The notes: generated from the sequence alone by a model not told the origin. 64,000 nt of DNA from Chryseobacterium sp. S0630 (GCF_024158915.1 NZ_JAMZGF010000023.1:1-64000), one strand, 5' to 3'. Positions 44,041 to 53,181 are shown, numbered from the stretch's first letter. Numbers and translations: made by a program.

Positions 44041-44132
44041 TTATAAAATAAAAACAAGAATTAAGGTATTTATAAGCGTAAAACACTTCTGAATATCTTA
44101 ATTTTTTTATCATATAAAAGATATTTACTTCA

Positions 44133-44954
44133 ATGAAAATAAAAGATCATTTTCTTTCACAGGAAATATTTGAAATTAAAGAGACTGAAACAAAAGGAGT
44201 CTTCAAAACCACTCCTATTCCATCCAATATTTCCAGATATTATGAAAGTGAAGATTATATTTCTCATCACCAGGATTCCGGAAGTTTAAAAGAAAAACTT
44301 TATAAATTCCTACAGTCTTTTAATCTGCAGTATAAAAAAAATATACTGGTAGACAGAATAAAAAATGGATCAAAAGTTCTTGATTATGGATGCGGTGCCG
44401 GAGAGTTTGTAAAGCATATAGAAAATGATTTTGAAACCCTCGGTTTTGAACCCGACGCTGATGCCAGAAAAGCAGCAAAGGGAAAAATAGCAAAAGCTTC
44501 CATTTTAGATGATATTCAAAAAATTGAAGATAATACCTTAGATGCTATTACACTCTGGCATGTATTTGAACATATCGAAAACCAGGATGAAATGCTCCGC
44601 ATATTTCACGGAAAATTAAAAGAAAAAGGAATTCTAGTTATCGCAGTTCCCAACCCTACTTCTTATGATGCCCAACATTATAAAGAATATTGGGCCGCTT
44701 ATGATGTACCAAGACATATCTATCATTTTTCTAAAAACGGAATGGAAAATTTAATTTCTAAAAATCCCGACTGGAAAATGAGAAAAATCAAACCCTTAGT
44801 CCTTGACTCCTACTACATCTCCATGTTGAGCGAAAAATATAAAAAATCTCCTCTATTTTGGCTAAAAGCAGTAGTCTACGGAACAATTTCGAACGTAAAA
44901 GCATTGTTTTCCAACGAATTTTCAAGTTTGATATATATTATCGAAAAAAGATAG
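44133..44954 (+). CDS. Class I SAM-dependent methyltransferase
   Basis: The protein has 273 residues with a Methyltransf_23-type core: motif I VLDYGCGAGEFV (about 85-96), the acidic end of strand 2 in LGFEPDADA, motif IV ITLWHVFEHIEN and ILVIAVPNPTSYD. It probably methylates a small molecule, lipid or sugar. A similar gene order is seen next to mnmG in related bacteria, from recall. Its stop codon lies within one copy of a 59-bp direct repeat that recurs 409 bp downstream. Confidence 0.85.
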   Translation: MKIKDHFLSQEIFEIKETETKGVFKTTPIPSNISRYYESEDYISHHQDSGSLKEKLYKFLQSFNLQYKKNILVDRIKNGSKVLDYGCGAGEFVKHIENDFETLGFEPDADARKAAKGKIAKASILDDIQKIEDNTLDAITLWHVFEHIENQDEMLRIFHGKLKEKGILVIAVPNPTSYDAQHYKEYWAAYDVPRHIYHFSKNGMENLISKNPDWKMRKIKPLVLDSYYISMLSEKYKKSPLFWLKAVVYGTISNVKALFSNEFSSLIYIIEKR

Positions 44955-45002
44955 AAAATCGATTTTTGACCCATTTATGAAGGTCAATTTTCAGCATTTT
45001 TA
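44944..45002 (+). repeat. 59-bp direct repeat, copy 1
   Basis: The segment matches 45353-45411 at 53 of 59 positions, with a perfect 30-bp core at its right end (44973-45002). It overlaps the last codons of the methyltransferase gene, so copy 2 may derive from a duplication of this 3' end. Confidence 0.8.
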
Positions 45003-45015
45003 ACTTAAAAAATAA

Positions 45016-45050
45016 AAAACTCAGGATTTTTTCTCCTGAGTTTTCTTTTT
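45016..45050 (+). terminator. Terminator of the mnmG/methyltransferase region
   Basis: AAAACTCAGGA and TCCTGAGTTTT form an 11-bp stem around TTTTTTC, followed by CTTTTTT. Confidence 0.85.
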
Positions 45051-45352
45051 TATGGATTACATTCATATTTTAAGTTCTACTCCTATTTTAGAAAACTTAA
45101 AAATAAAATTGAAATTTACATTCCTTACCAATCAATAAAAAAATATCTCCCTTACTCCATTTAAAAAAATAAAGAGAAATACAAATTACCTATCCTTTTA
45201 TCTTCTTAAAGTATTCCTTGAACTTTTTAATTCAAATTTTAACAAAAGCATAAAAAACAGCGAAAAAGAGAAGAAATTTAGTTTTAACAGGATAGATTAT
45301 CACGAAAACAGCTTTAAATTAACCTCAAAATAAAATAATATATAAATACTCT

Positions 45353-45411
45353 AAAAAAGACAGAAAGTCGATTTTAAAGCTATTTATGAAGGTCAATTTT
45401 CAGCATTTTTA
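45353..45411 (+). repeat. 59-bp direct repeat, copy 2
   Basis: Second copy of the segment at 44944-45002. The 30-bp core 45382-45411 is identical. The six differences lie in the left half. Confidence 0.8.
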
Positions 45412-46465
45412 TTGCAAAGAAAAAATTAAAGCTGATCCGGTAAATATATTTCTAACGACAAAAAATAGAAAATCCAATTTCTTCCTAAAGTAATTCTTCC
45501 ACCATAAAAAAAAGAAGCTCCCCTACTCCACTCTATCATTTTTGATAAAAAATAATTTTACACTATTTCAAAAAATAAAAATGATAAAAATTGAAAGTTT
45601 CTACTTTTTAAGAAAACTGGAAAAAGTAAAAATTAATAATTATAGAGAATTTCAAAAATCAAAAATCAATAAAAAAATTTAAAAGCACTAAATGATTTTA
45701 AATTCATAGCAACTTTATAAGTTTAAGAAATAAAAAGTTAAAACTTACTTAAATTTATCCTGGAAAGAAATCTTAAAAAATCAAAAACTAATTAACTTAT
45801 TCATTTTAATATACTTACCTATTGATTTCTATTATTTTAGTAAGATTATCACATGAAAATAATAAATGGTAAAATAGTTAATAATTAAGTTTAATAATTA
45901 ATAATCAACAAGATACAACACTATCACTATTATGTGAAATAAATGAATCTTTGAATTAAAGATTTAAAGTTTTCAAAAAATTATATTTTCCATTTTTCTA
46001 ATAGAAATTTAAATACTAAAACAATATAAAATACTATTACCAGAAACCGGTAATTTTAAAACTACTCACAAAAGTTCTTTTTCAAAAAAAGATAATTAAA
46101 GCCTGCTTACAATTGGAAAAAAATAACAAATCTCTCCTTCCAATCTACTAGCAATTTTCATAAAATCATATCAACTACTTCTTCTATATTTTTCGAAATA
46201 CAAGGTATAATTCATAGAAAAAATACCACTTTTTATATCAATTGTTTTGCAAAAATAATGGTCATTTATCAAACTAAAATGAGAATAAAACCAGAAATAA
46301 AATCACATAAATTTATAAATTTTACAAAAATATTCTGATCATAAATTTCCTGAAAAACATAAGTCTCTGAAAGAGAATTCAACCCTTCTCTATATAACTA
46401 TAAGTTATATCTAAAATAGTATTAAAACTCCGATCAATAAAGGATTTTCTTTAAGTTTAAGAAAT

Positions 46466-46498
46466 AAAAAAGCCTGCTAATATAATTAGCAGGCTTTA
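46466..46498 (-). terminator. Terminator of pgk
   Basis: AAAGCCTGCTAAT and ATTAGCAGGCTTT form a 13-bp stem with a three-to-four base loop. On the minus strand the 3' arm is followed by a run of T, 20 bp beyond the pgk stop. Confidence 0.88.
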
Positions 46499-46517
46499 AA
46501 ATATCTGTTATTTTCTA

Positions 46518-47708
46518 TTAATTATTGATTGCAGCTACTCCTGGTAATTCAAGTCCTTCAAGACTTTCAAGCATTGCTCCACCTCCGGTAGAAACATAGC
46601 TTACCTGATCAGCATATCCGAATTGCTTCACGAAAGCAACACTGTCTCCTCCTCCTACTAAAGAGAAAGCTCCTAATCTTGTTGCTTCAGCAATACTCTC
46701 CCCTAATGCAACTGTTCCGCCAGCAAAATTTGACATTTCAAAAACACCAATTGGCCCATTCCAAAGAATTGTTCTTGAGTTTAATAATACATCATTGAAC
46801 TGATCTCTTGATTTGTGACCTGCATCAAGTCCCATCCATCCTTCAGGAATTGTATAAATATCAACTTCTTTTCTCTCCACATCATTACTAAAGCTTTCAG
46901 CGATGATGGCATCAGACGGAAGATATACTTTTACTTTGTGCTCTTTAGCTTTTCCTAAAATCTCAAGGGCCAAAGGAAGTTTATCTTCTTCTACAAGAGA
47001 ATTACCGATTTTCCCTCCAAGAGCCTTAATAAAAGTAAATGCCATACCTCCACCAATGATCAGATTATCTACTGCAGGAAGAATATTTTCTATAATGGTA
47101 ATTTTAGTTGAAACTTTAGAACCACCCAAAATAGCTGTAACTGGTTTCTCACCACTTTTTAATACTTTATCGATTGCCTGAAGCTCTTTAGCCATTAGTA
47201 AACCGAAATATTTAGTTGATGGAAAATATTGAGCGATTACTGCTGTGGAAGCATGAGCTCTGTGCGCCGTACCAAATGCATCATTTACATAAGCATCTCC
47301 TAACTTTGAAAGCTTCTCTGCGAATGCAGCGTCTCCTTTTTCCTCCTCGTTATGAAAACGTACATTTTCCAATAGTAAGATCTCTCCTGGTTTTAAATCT
47401 GCAGCTGCTTGCTCTGCCTTCTCTCCAATACATTCATCAACAAATTTCACTTCCTGTCCTAAAACTGCAGAAACTTCGCCAACAATATGTTTAAGAGAAA
47501 ATTCATCTTTAACCTCTCCCTTAGGTCTTCCAAGGTGTGTGATTAAGATGACAGAACCACCATCATTAAGGATCTTTTCCACCGTTGGTTTCACAGCCAC
47601 AATTCTTGTGTTGTCCGTCACCTTCAGTTGATCGTCCTGTGGAACATTGAAGTCCACTCTTACCAGAGCCTTCTTATCTTTAAAATTAAGATCATTGATT
47701 GTTTTCAT
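46518..47708 (-). CDS. pgk: Phosphoglycerate kinase
   Basis: This glycolytic enzyme transfers phosphate between 1,3-bisphosphoglycerate and ADP. The 396-residue protein has RVDFNVPQD (about 17-25), ITHLGRPKG (about 55-63), [23 protein letters not shown] (about 137-150), the ATP-site [18 protein letters not shown] and the C-terminal [14 protein letters not shown]. Length is typical. It is a single gene on the minus strand with its own promoter and terminator. Confidence 0.96.
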   Translation of the reverse strand: MKTINDLNFKDKKALVRVDFNVPQDDQLKVTDNTRIVAVKPTVEKILNDGGSVILITHLGRPKGEVKDEFSLKHIVGEVSAVLGQEVKFVDECIGEKAEQAAADLKPGEILLLENVRFHNEEEKGDAAFAEKLSKLGDAYVNDAFGTAHRAHASTAVIAQYFPSTKYFGLLMAKELQAIDKVLKSGEKPVTAILGGSKVSTKITIIENILPAVDNLIIGGGMAFTFIKALGGKIGNSLVEEDKLPLALEILGKAKEHKVKVYLPSDAIIAESFSNDVERKEVDIYTIPEGWMGLDAGHKSRDQFNDVLLNSRTILWNGPIGVFEMSNFAGGTVALGESIAEATRLGAFSLVGGGDSVAFVKQFGYADQVSYVSTGGGAMLESLEGLELPGVAAINN

Positions 47709-47822
47709 AAGTAGATTTATTTTTTGCTAAGCCCTATGAAACCGCCGTGCTCAAAATCCGTTTTAGCTTTCGGTAAAATCTCGCAAGAACAATTTCATAA
47801 ATCTTATTGAATTTTTGTTTCA

Positions 47823-47849
47823 CAAATGTAAGGTTTTAAACTTTTTCAA
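47823..47849 (-). promoter_or_regulatory. Promoter of pgk
   Basis: On the minus strand TTG (47847-47849), a 16-nt spacer and TACATTTG (47823-47830) fit the Bacteroidota promoter closely. The leader to the pgk ATG is about 110 nt. Confidence 0.6.
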
Positions 47850-48068
47850 CAGTTTGATTAAAATAAAAGTTTTCAAAAACTTTCCCCGAACCCAATCACC
47901 CATTAATCAACAATTTTTTCTCTTTTAAAAAAAAGAATAATGTAGTTGTTGTTGAGTGTTGTTAGTTTCGGGGATAAGTTTTAAGCTAAAAATTGATAAC
48001 ATTCAACTTTTATTCAACTCATATTTAACTCACAATATAAATCCCTGTAAACCCGCTATTTCACACAC

Positions 48069-48088
48069 TTATTAACAAATGTTGATAA
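48069..48088. promoter_or_regulatory. Inverted pair of DnaA-box-like 9-mers
   Basis: TTATTAACA on the plus strand is followed two bases later by TGTTGATAA, whose reverse complement is TTATCAACA. Both are one base from the TTATnCACA consensus. Confidence 0.45.
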
Positions 48089-48236
48089 CTTTGAAATGAA
48101 ACCATTATTAGTTATTTTATTATGGAAAAATCTGGGGATAGCTGAAGAAAACATCTGGAAAGTTGTGGTAAAAGTTTGAGGAAAGATTTTCTATTACGAA
48201 ATAAATTGATCTTTAAAAATAGAAAGTTGAGAAAAG

Positions 48237-48255
48237 TTTTCCACAGTTATTCACA
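48237..48255. promoter_or_regulatory. Adjacent DnaA-box-like 9-mers TTTTCCACA and TTATTCACA
   Basis: Two same-orientation boxes are separated by one base. The second is a perfect TTATnCACA match and the first has a single mismatch. They lie about 100 bp upstream of rpiB. Confidence 0.55.
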
Positions 48256-48306
48256 TACCTTTTCACAATTAACTCAGGGTTTACTAACACGAATTGTTAT
48301 TATTCT

Positions 48307-48314
48307 TACCTTTG
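48307..48314 (+). promoter_or_regulatory. -10 element (TACCTTTG) of rpiB
   Basis: TACCTTTG matches TAnnTTTG and ends 38 nt before the rpiB ATG. No TTG is at the proper -33 spacing. Confidence 0.5.
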
Positions 48315-48352
48315 TAAGGAAATAGAATCTAATAAAGCTTAATAAGAGTATT

Positions 48353-48787
48353 ATGAAAAGAAAAATTGCTATCGCAGCGGACCATGCAGGCTATGAATAT
48401 AAGGAGATTGTTAAGAACTACCTTTCAGAACGTTTTGAAGTTCAGGATTTTGGAACGTTTTCCACAAACAGTGTGGATTATCCGGACTTTGTACACCCTG
48501 CGGCAACCTCTGTGGAAAACGGAGAAAATGAGCTGGGAATTCTGATCTGTGGAAGCGGAAACGGAGTTCAGATCACTGCGAACAAGCACCAGAAGATAAG
48601 ATGCGCATTATGCTGGATGCCGGAGATTGCAACACTGGCAAGACAACATAATGATGCCAACATGATTTCAATGCCGGCAAGATTTATATCTAAAGAACTG
48701 GCTCTTGAAATTGTAGATAAATTTCTTTCAACAGACTTCGAAGGTGGAAGACACCAGAACAGAGTTGACAAAATTGCAGTTTGCTAA
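48353..48787 (+). CDS. rpiB: Ribose 5-phosphate isomerase B
   Basis: The enzyme interconverts ribose 5-phosphate and ribulose 5-phosphate. The 144-residue protein has AADHAGYEYKE at the start, DYPDFVHPAA (about 44-53) and the catalytic Cys in ICGSGNGVQITANKH (about residue 65), all typical of the LacAB/RpiB family. It stands alone, closed by a perfect hairpin terminator. Confidence 0.94.
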   Translation: MKRKIAIAADHAGYEYKEIVKNYLSERFEVQDFGTFSTNSVDYPDFVHPAATSVENGENELGILICGSGNGVQITANKHQKIRCALCWMPEIATLARQHNDANMISMPARFISKELALEIVDKFLSTDFEGGRHQNRVDKIAVC

Positions 48788-48791
48788 TTAT

Positions 48792-48825
48792 AATAAGGCT
48801 TGTAAATCACTTTACAAGCCTTATT
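48792..48825 (+). terminator. Terminator of rpiB
   Basis: AATAAGGCTTGTAAA and TTTACAAGCCTTATT form a perfect 15-bp stem around TCAC, followed by TATTTTTTATT. Confidence 0.9.
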
Positions 48826-49079
48826 TATTTTTTATTCGTACATTTGCAGTGTCCAATAGAAATTACACTCTATTATTCTCCAAAGCCTTTCTTATATTTG
48901 AAACATATTTAATAAAAGGTTTTTCTCTTTTCTTCTCCAGAATTGTATTAAATTTATACAAAACTAAAGCTCCCGTTGTAAGCAAACTGAAAGATAATTT
49001 CTGATGATTTACGGAAAGATTCTAATGATGAAATTGAATAACCTTATACAAAGGAACGAATAAGGAAGATTTAGAAAAA

Positions 49080-49100
49080 GGTCTTAGTTGAGATAAGACC
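49080..49100 (+). promoter_or_regulatory. Hairpin in the 5' leader of rnr
   Basis: GGTCTTA and TAAGACC form a 7-bp stem with a 7-nt loop, ending 23 nt before the rnr ATG. It has no T run, so it is not a terminator; it might protect the leader or influence translation. Confidence 0.35.
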
Positions 49101-49123
49101 AAAACAATTAAAAGAAAATTAAA

Positions 49124-51277
49124 ATGCCAAAAAAAAGAAAATATATAAGTCATAAAAATGATTTAAAAATGATGGAGATCGGAAGAATGATCCTCCGTTT
49201 TATGAATGCAAATTCATCCAAAATTTATAATTATAAGCAGATCGCTGACGGAATAGATTACAAGAATCCAAGACAAAGGGAACTTGTGATCCAGGCACTG
49301 CACAAACTTCAGGGATCTGAAAAAATCAAGGAAGTAGAAAAAGGAAAATATATCGTGAACCTGAAAATCGCAGGAACGCTTACCGGAACTATTGACTTTA
49401 ACCAAAGTGGAAATGCTTATGTAAGCGTGGAAGGTTTGGAAGATGATGTCTTCGTTCACTCCAAAAATGTGAAGGATGCATTGCAGGGAGATAAGGTTCT
49501 TATTATAACTTATCATTATAAAGGAAAGAAACTGGAAGGCTCTGTTTTGGAAGTTTTGGAACGTACCAGAACGGAATTTGTAGGGACCTTTCAGAAGGTT
49601 GCTCACAAGGAATTTGGGTTTGTGGTTTGCGATAAAAAATCAATCAACACAGATATCTTCATTCCGAAAGGAAAATTCAGCACAGCTGAAGATGGTGATA
49701 AGGTTATTGTAAAAATGACAGAATGGAGACCTGGTGATAAAAATCCGGAAGGTGAAATCATTCAGGTGCTGGGTGCTCCGGGAGAACATGAAACGGAGAT
49801 CCACTCTATCCTTGCAGAATATGGTCTTCCTTATGAATTTCCATCGGAAGTAGAAGCTGATGCAGATAAAATTGACAGAAGTATTACGGATGAAGAAGTT
49901 ACGAAGCGATGGGATATGCGTAATATCTGTACATTTACCATTGACCCTAAGGATGCGAAGGACTTTGATGATGCTTTATCCATGAGAAAACTGGAAAACG
50001 GAAACTGGGAAATCGGAGTTCATATTGCAGACGTATCTCATTATGTAGTGCCGGGAACTATTCTGGATGATGAAGCGTATCAGAGAGCTACTTCGGTATA
50101 TCTTGTTGACAGGGTTGTGCCGATGCTGCCGGAAGTTTTGAGTAATGATGTTTGCTCCCTTCGTCCACACGAAGATAAATATACCTTCTCAGCTGTTTTT
50201 GAACTGAATGACAATGCTGAAATTCAGAGACAGTGGTTTGGAAGAACGGTGATCCATTCAGACAGAAGATTCACTTATGAGGAAGCACAGGAACGTATTG
50301 AAACCGGACAGGGAGATCTGGCGGAAGAAATCAATACGCTTGATAAACTGGCGAAAATAATGCGTCATGAACGTATCAGAAAAGGAGCTATTACTTTTGA
50401 CAGAAGTGAAGTAAGATTCAATCTTGATGAAAATAATGAGCCGATTGGTGTGTACTTTAAAATCAGTAAAGACTCCAACCACCTGATCGAGGAATTCATG
50501 CTTTTAGCCAATAAAAAAGTATCAGAATTTGTATCTCTTTCAAGAAAAGGTGAGATCACTAACAATACATTTATTTACAGGGTTCACGACGATCCGGATC
50601 CTGCAAAACTGGAATCGTTGAGAGACTTCGTTGCTACTTTCGGATATAAAATGGATTTGGCCAATACCAAAAAAGTGGCTGCATCTTTGAATAAACTTCT
50701 TCATGATGTAAAAGGAAAAGGGGAAGAAAATATGATTGAAACTCTTGCGATGAGAAGTATGAGTAAAGCGGTATACTCTACAGAACCTATTGGCCACTAC
50801 GGTTTGGGGTTTGAGTATTACAGCCACTTCACCTCTCCCATCCGTCGTTACCCGGATTTGCTTGCACACCGTCTTCTTCAGCATTATCTGGATGGAGGAA
50901 AATCTCCGAACAGAGGTGAGCTTGAAGAAAAAGCAAAACACTGCAGTGCGATGGAAAGACTGGCAGCAGATGCGGAAAGAGACTCCATCAAATTCATGCA
51001 GGTGAAATTCATGGAAAAACATCTGGGAGAAACATTCAAAGGAGTGATTTCCGGAGTAGCAGAATTTGGTTTCTGGGTTGAAATTCCTGAAAATGGAGCT
51101 GAAGGTCTTATCAAGCTTAGAGATCTTGTGGACGATTCCTATATGTATGATGCAAAAACCCATGCCGTATACGGAATTAGACACGGAAATAAATACCAGT
51201 TGGGGGATGAAGTTCAGATCAAAGTGGTAAAAGCCAATCTGATTCAGAAGCAGCTTGACTTCCAGATTGTGAAGTAA
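49124..51277 (+). CDS. rnr: Ribonuclease R
   Basis: RNase R is a 3'-5' exoribonuclease able to degrade structured RNA. The 717-residue protein has an N-terminal helix-turn-helix-like domain (about 1-70), two cold-shock domains (about 80-240), the RNB catalytic domain (about 255-590) with the Mg-binding DPKDAKDFDDAL, GLGFEYYSHFTSPIRRYPDL, and an S1 domain (about 632-715). It lacks the long basic tail of the E. coli enzyme. It is transcribed alone and is followed by a strong terminator. Confidence 0.95.
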   Translation: MPKKRKYISHKNDLKMMEIGRMILRFMNANSSKIYNYKQIADGIDYKNPRQRELVIQALHKLQGSEKIKEVEKGKYIVNLKIAGTLTGTIDFNQSGNAYVSVEGLEDDVFVHSKNVKDALQGDKVLIITYHYKGKKLEGSVLEVLERTRTEFVGTFQKVAHKEFGFVVCDKKSINTDIFIPKGKFSTAEDGDKVIVKMTEWRPGDKNPEGEIIQVLGAPGEHETEIHSILAEYGLPYEFPSEVEADADKIDRSITDEEVTKRWDMRNICTFTIDPKDAKDFDDALSMRKLENGNWEIGVHIADVSHYVVPGTILDDEAYQRATSVYLVDRVVPMLPEVLSNDVCSLRPHEDKYTFSAVFELNDNAEIQRQWFGRTVIHSDRRFTYEEAQERIETGQGDLAEEINTLDKLAKIMRHERIRKGAITFDRSEVRFNLDENNEPIGVYFKISKDSNHLIEEFMLLANKKVSEFVSLSRKGEITNNTFIYRVHDDPDPAKLESLRDFVATFGYKMDLANTKKVAASLNKLLHDVKGKGEENMIETLAMRSMSKAVYSTEPIGHYGLGFEYYSHFTSPIRRYPDLLAHRLLQHYLDGGKSPNRGELEEKAKHCSAMERLAADAERDSIKFMQVKFMEKHLGETFKGVISGVAEFGFWVEIPENGAEGLIKLRDLVDDSYMYDAKTHAVYGIRHGNKYQLGDEVQIKVVKANLIQKQLDFQIVK

Positions 51278-51315
51278 AATAAGTAGGTCTTTAACAAGAC
51301 TGTAAATAAAATTAT

Positions 51316-51357
51316 AAAGACTGATGGATTATAAAACCATCGGTCTTTTGTTTTTTT
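51316..51357 (+). terminator. Terminator of rnr
   Basis: AAAGACTGATGG and CCATCGGTCTTT form a 12-bp stem with one wobble around a 9-nt loop, followed by TGTTTTTTT. Confidence 0.88.
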
Positions 51358-51452
51358 AGCATTAAAAAGTATGAAATTAACGCTCCTCTCCTATTTCTTA
51401 AAAATTTTACATTAAAGTCTGATTAAAATCTACTTGATATATCACAACTTTA

Positions 51453-51483
51453 TTGAATAATTAAATCATAAAGTCTAACTTTG
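51453..51483 (+). promoter_or_regulatory. Promoter of the LysE/LD-carboxypeptidase unit
   Basis: TTG (51453-51455), a 20-nt spacer and TAACTTTG (51476-51483) give a full match to the Bacteroidota promoter consensus. The -10 ends 43 nt before the coding start. Confidence 0.7.
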
Positions 51484-51526
51484 TATTAAACGAAATGAAT
51501 TTTTATTCATTTTAAAACACCACTTA

Positions 51527-52213
51527 ATGCTAGAACTTGTACTATCTGCCATCATATTAGGATTTATGCTGAGCCTGGTTTTCATAGGACCTATTTTTTT
51601 CCTGTTAATTGAAACCAGCTTTTCCAGAGGCCCCAGACATGCCTTGTCACTAGATCTTGGTGTGATTACTGCAGATTTATTATGCATTGTAGCGGCGTAC
51701 TATGCCAGTACAGATATTGTTTCTTTAATTGATAAACATCCCGGTTTTTACAGGATCACCTCTATTCTTATTTTCATCTATGGAATTGTGATGCTGGTAA
51801 CCAAAACCAAAATGCACATGCCCGGAGAAGAAAAGATCATTGGTCAAAATTATATTAAGACCTTTTTCAATGGTTTTTTCTTTAATCTTCTGAATGTTGG
51901 AGTCATCCTTTTCTGGCTGGTAACGGTAATTTCCGTAAGGAATCAATATCCGGACACCAGCAGTTTTATTTTATACATCAGCATAGTACTGGCCACTTAC
52001 CTGTCTATAGATCTTGCCAAGATATTTCTGGCCAAGCAATTTCACGATAAATTAACACAAAAACTAGCCAACCAAATCAGAAGAGTTGTTGGCTGTATTC
52101 TTATTATCTTCAGTTTCTTTATTTTCCTGCAGAGTTTTAAAAAGTTCAACCAATTTGAAAAACAGCTGGAGGAAGCAGAAAAGAAAGAAGTAAAATATCA
52201 AAAAACAAAATGA
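51527..52213 (+). CDS. LysE family translocator
   Basis: The 228-residue protein has about six membrane helices and the family's opening region (GFMLSLVFIGPIFFLLIETS), which in LysE/RhtB exporters contains a conserved GPxxxxxxxxxxxxG-like turn. It likely exports an amino acid or similar small solute. It ends in a charged coiled tail. Its stop overlaps the LD-carboxypeptidase start by 4 bp, so both are made together, perhaps linking peptidoglycan peptide recycling with export. Confidence 0.82.
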   Translation: MLELVLSAIILGFMLSLVFIGPIFFLLIETSFSRGPRHALSLDLGVITADLLCIVAAYYASTDIVSLIDKHPGFYRITSILIFIYGIVMLVTKTKMHMPGEEKIIGQNYIKTFFNGFFFNLLNVGVILFWLVTVISVRNQYPDTSSFILYISIVLATYLSIDLAKIFLAKQFHDKLTQKLANQIRRVVGCILIIFSFFIFLQSFKKFNQFEKQLEEAEKKEVKYQKTK

Positions 52214-53139
52214 AAAAAATGATCTTTCCAAAGTCTCTTAAAAAAGGAGACAAAATAGCTGTTATTTCCCCTGCAGGAGCAGTAGATACGACTCAACTGG
52301 AAAAGGGAATAGAAATGATTAAAAGTAGAGGTTTTGAACCTGTTCTCGGAGAACATCTCTACACTAAATTTTCAAACGGATATAATTACGCCGGAACAGA
52401 AAAGGAAAGAACAAAAGATATCAACTGGGCCTTAAATGATACGGAAATAAAAGCTATATGGGCTTCCAGAGGTGGTTACGGATGCCAGCATCTGCTTCAG
52501 CACCTGAAGTTGAAAAACTTTACAGAAAACCCGAAATGGTATATCGGATATTCAGACAATACAGTCATACAAAGTTATCTGCTTAAGAAAGGTTTTGTTT
52601 CCATTCATGGACAGACCATCAAAACATCCAGTTTTGGAGTGACAGATGAAAGCTATGATCTGATCTTTGATATCCTTAAAGGCAAAAAGCCTAAATACAG
52701 CCTTAAATCTCATCCTTTAAACAAAAAAGGGAATATCCAAGGAGAATTGGTTGGAGGGAATTTAGCCCTTATCTACGCCCTTCTGGGAACCAAATATTCA
52801 TTCGATTTTAAAGACAAGATTCTGTTTATTGAAGATATCGGAGAAAACTTCTATGCACTGGACCGTATGATTATGAGTCTGGAGCTGGCAGGTGTCTTCA
52901 ATAAAATCAAAGGATTGATTGTTGGTGGAATGACCAATATGGGAGATGAAAAGGAAAATAAAAGCTATGAAGAAAGCTTTGATGAGTTCGTATATAAGCT
53001 TATTTCTGACAGAATTTCAAAATATAAATTCCCCGTAGTATTTGCTTTCCCGAATGGACACATTAAAGACAACAGGCCACTTTTAATCGGTGCAAATATG
53101 AAAATGAAAGTGGATGCTAAAGTAAAAATAGATTTTTAA
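52210..53139 (+). CDS. LD-carboxypeptidase (peptidase family S66)
   Basis: The enzyme removes the terminal D-Ala from tetrapeptides during murein recycling (LdcA type) or degrades microcin-like peptides (MccF type). The 309-residue protein has the nucleophile S115 in YIGYSDNT, the Glu in FIEDIGENFYALDRM and the His in FPNGHIKD. The N-terminal KKGDKIAVISPAG and WASRGGYG are typical. It has no signal peptide, so it is cytoplasmic. It overlaps the LysE-type gene by 4 bp. Confidence 0.9.
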   Translation: MKKMIFPKSLKKGDKIAVISPAGAVDTTQLEKGIEMIKSRGFEPVLGEHLYTKFSNGYNYAGTEKERTKDINWALNDTEIKAIWASRGGYGCQHLLQHLKLKNFTENPKWYIGYSDNTVIQSYLLKKGFVSIHGQTIKTSSFGVTDESYDLIFDILKGKKPKYSLKSHPLNKKGNIQGELVGGNLALIYALLGTKYSFDFKDKILFIEDIGENFYALDRMIMSLELAGVFNKIKGLIVGGMTNMGDEKENKSYEESFDEFVYKLISDRISKYKFPVVFAFPNGHIKDNRPLLIGANMKMKVDAKVKIDF

Positions 53140-53181
53140 AGCAGCACTACTCTCTTATCTCCAAACTCTTAAATACATACT

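Larger units (their letters stand above)
44955..46517. other. 1.56-kb gene-free, very A+T-rich tract
   Basis: No reading frame above about 30 codons looks real. G+C is near 20 percent, and the plus strand is G-poor: in four sampled 60-base lines (starting 45061, 45121, 46141, 46261) I count 38 C and 11 G. It holds the two copies of the 59-bp repeat and a terminator at each end. Poly-A/T runs of 6-8 are frequent. It lies between the parS sites and pgk. Confidence 0.7.
47709..48352. other. 644-bp intergenic region with DnaA-box-like sequences; candidate oriC
   Basis: This region between divergent pgk and rpiB is A+T-rich and gene-free. It contains TTATTCACA (48247-48255), a perfect TTATnCACA DnaA box, beside TTTTCCACA (48237-48245, one mismatch). 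An inverted pair TTATTAACA/TGTTGATAA (48069-48088) and further one-mismatch forms TTTTCAACA (47843-47851) and TAATCAACA (47903-47911) also occur. The stretch 48098-48122 is nearly pure A+T and could be an unwinding element. Two parS sites lie 3.7-5.6 kb away. Origin function is an inference; divergent promoters alone would not need this much DNA. Confidence 0.55.
48788..49123. other. 336-bp region between rpiB and rnr
   Basis: It opens with the rpiB terminator. TACATTTG (48839-48846) fits a -10 element and would give rnr an unusually long leader of about 270 nt. Near the rnr start lies a GGTCTTA/TAAGACC hairpin. No convincing open frame; the longest frame is only the end of an rpiB-overlapping shadow. 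Confidence 0.5.

Noticed and set aside
45052..45138. 28-codon frame in the AT-rich tract
   Set aside because: Short, starts inside the terminator region, no promoter or start signal, composition as expected by chance.
48744..49004. 86-codon frame overlapping the rpiB 3' end
   Set aside because: Begins inside rpiB, crosses the terminator hairpin, and the product has no recognisable features.
50540..51184. 214-codon minus-strand frame within rnr
   Set aside because: Antisense to the RNB and S1 domains of RNase R; Phe/His/Cys-rich shadow product.
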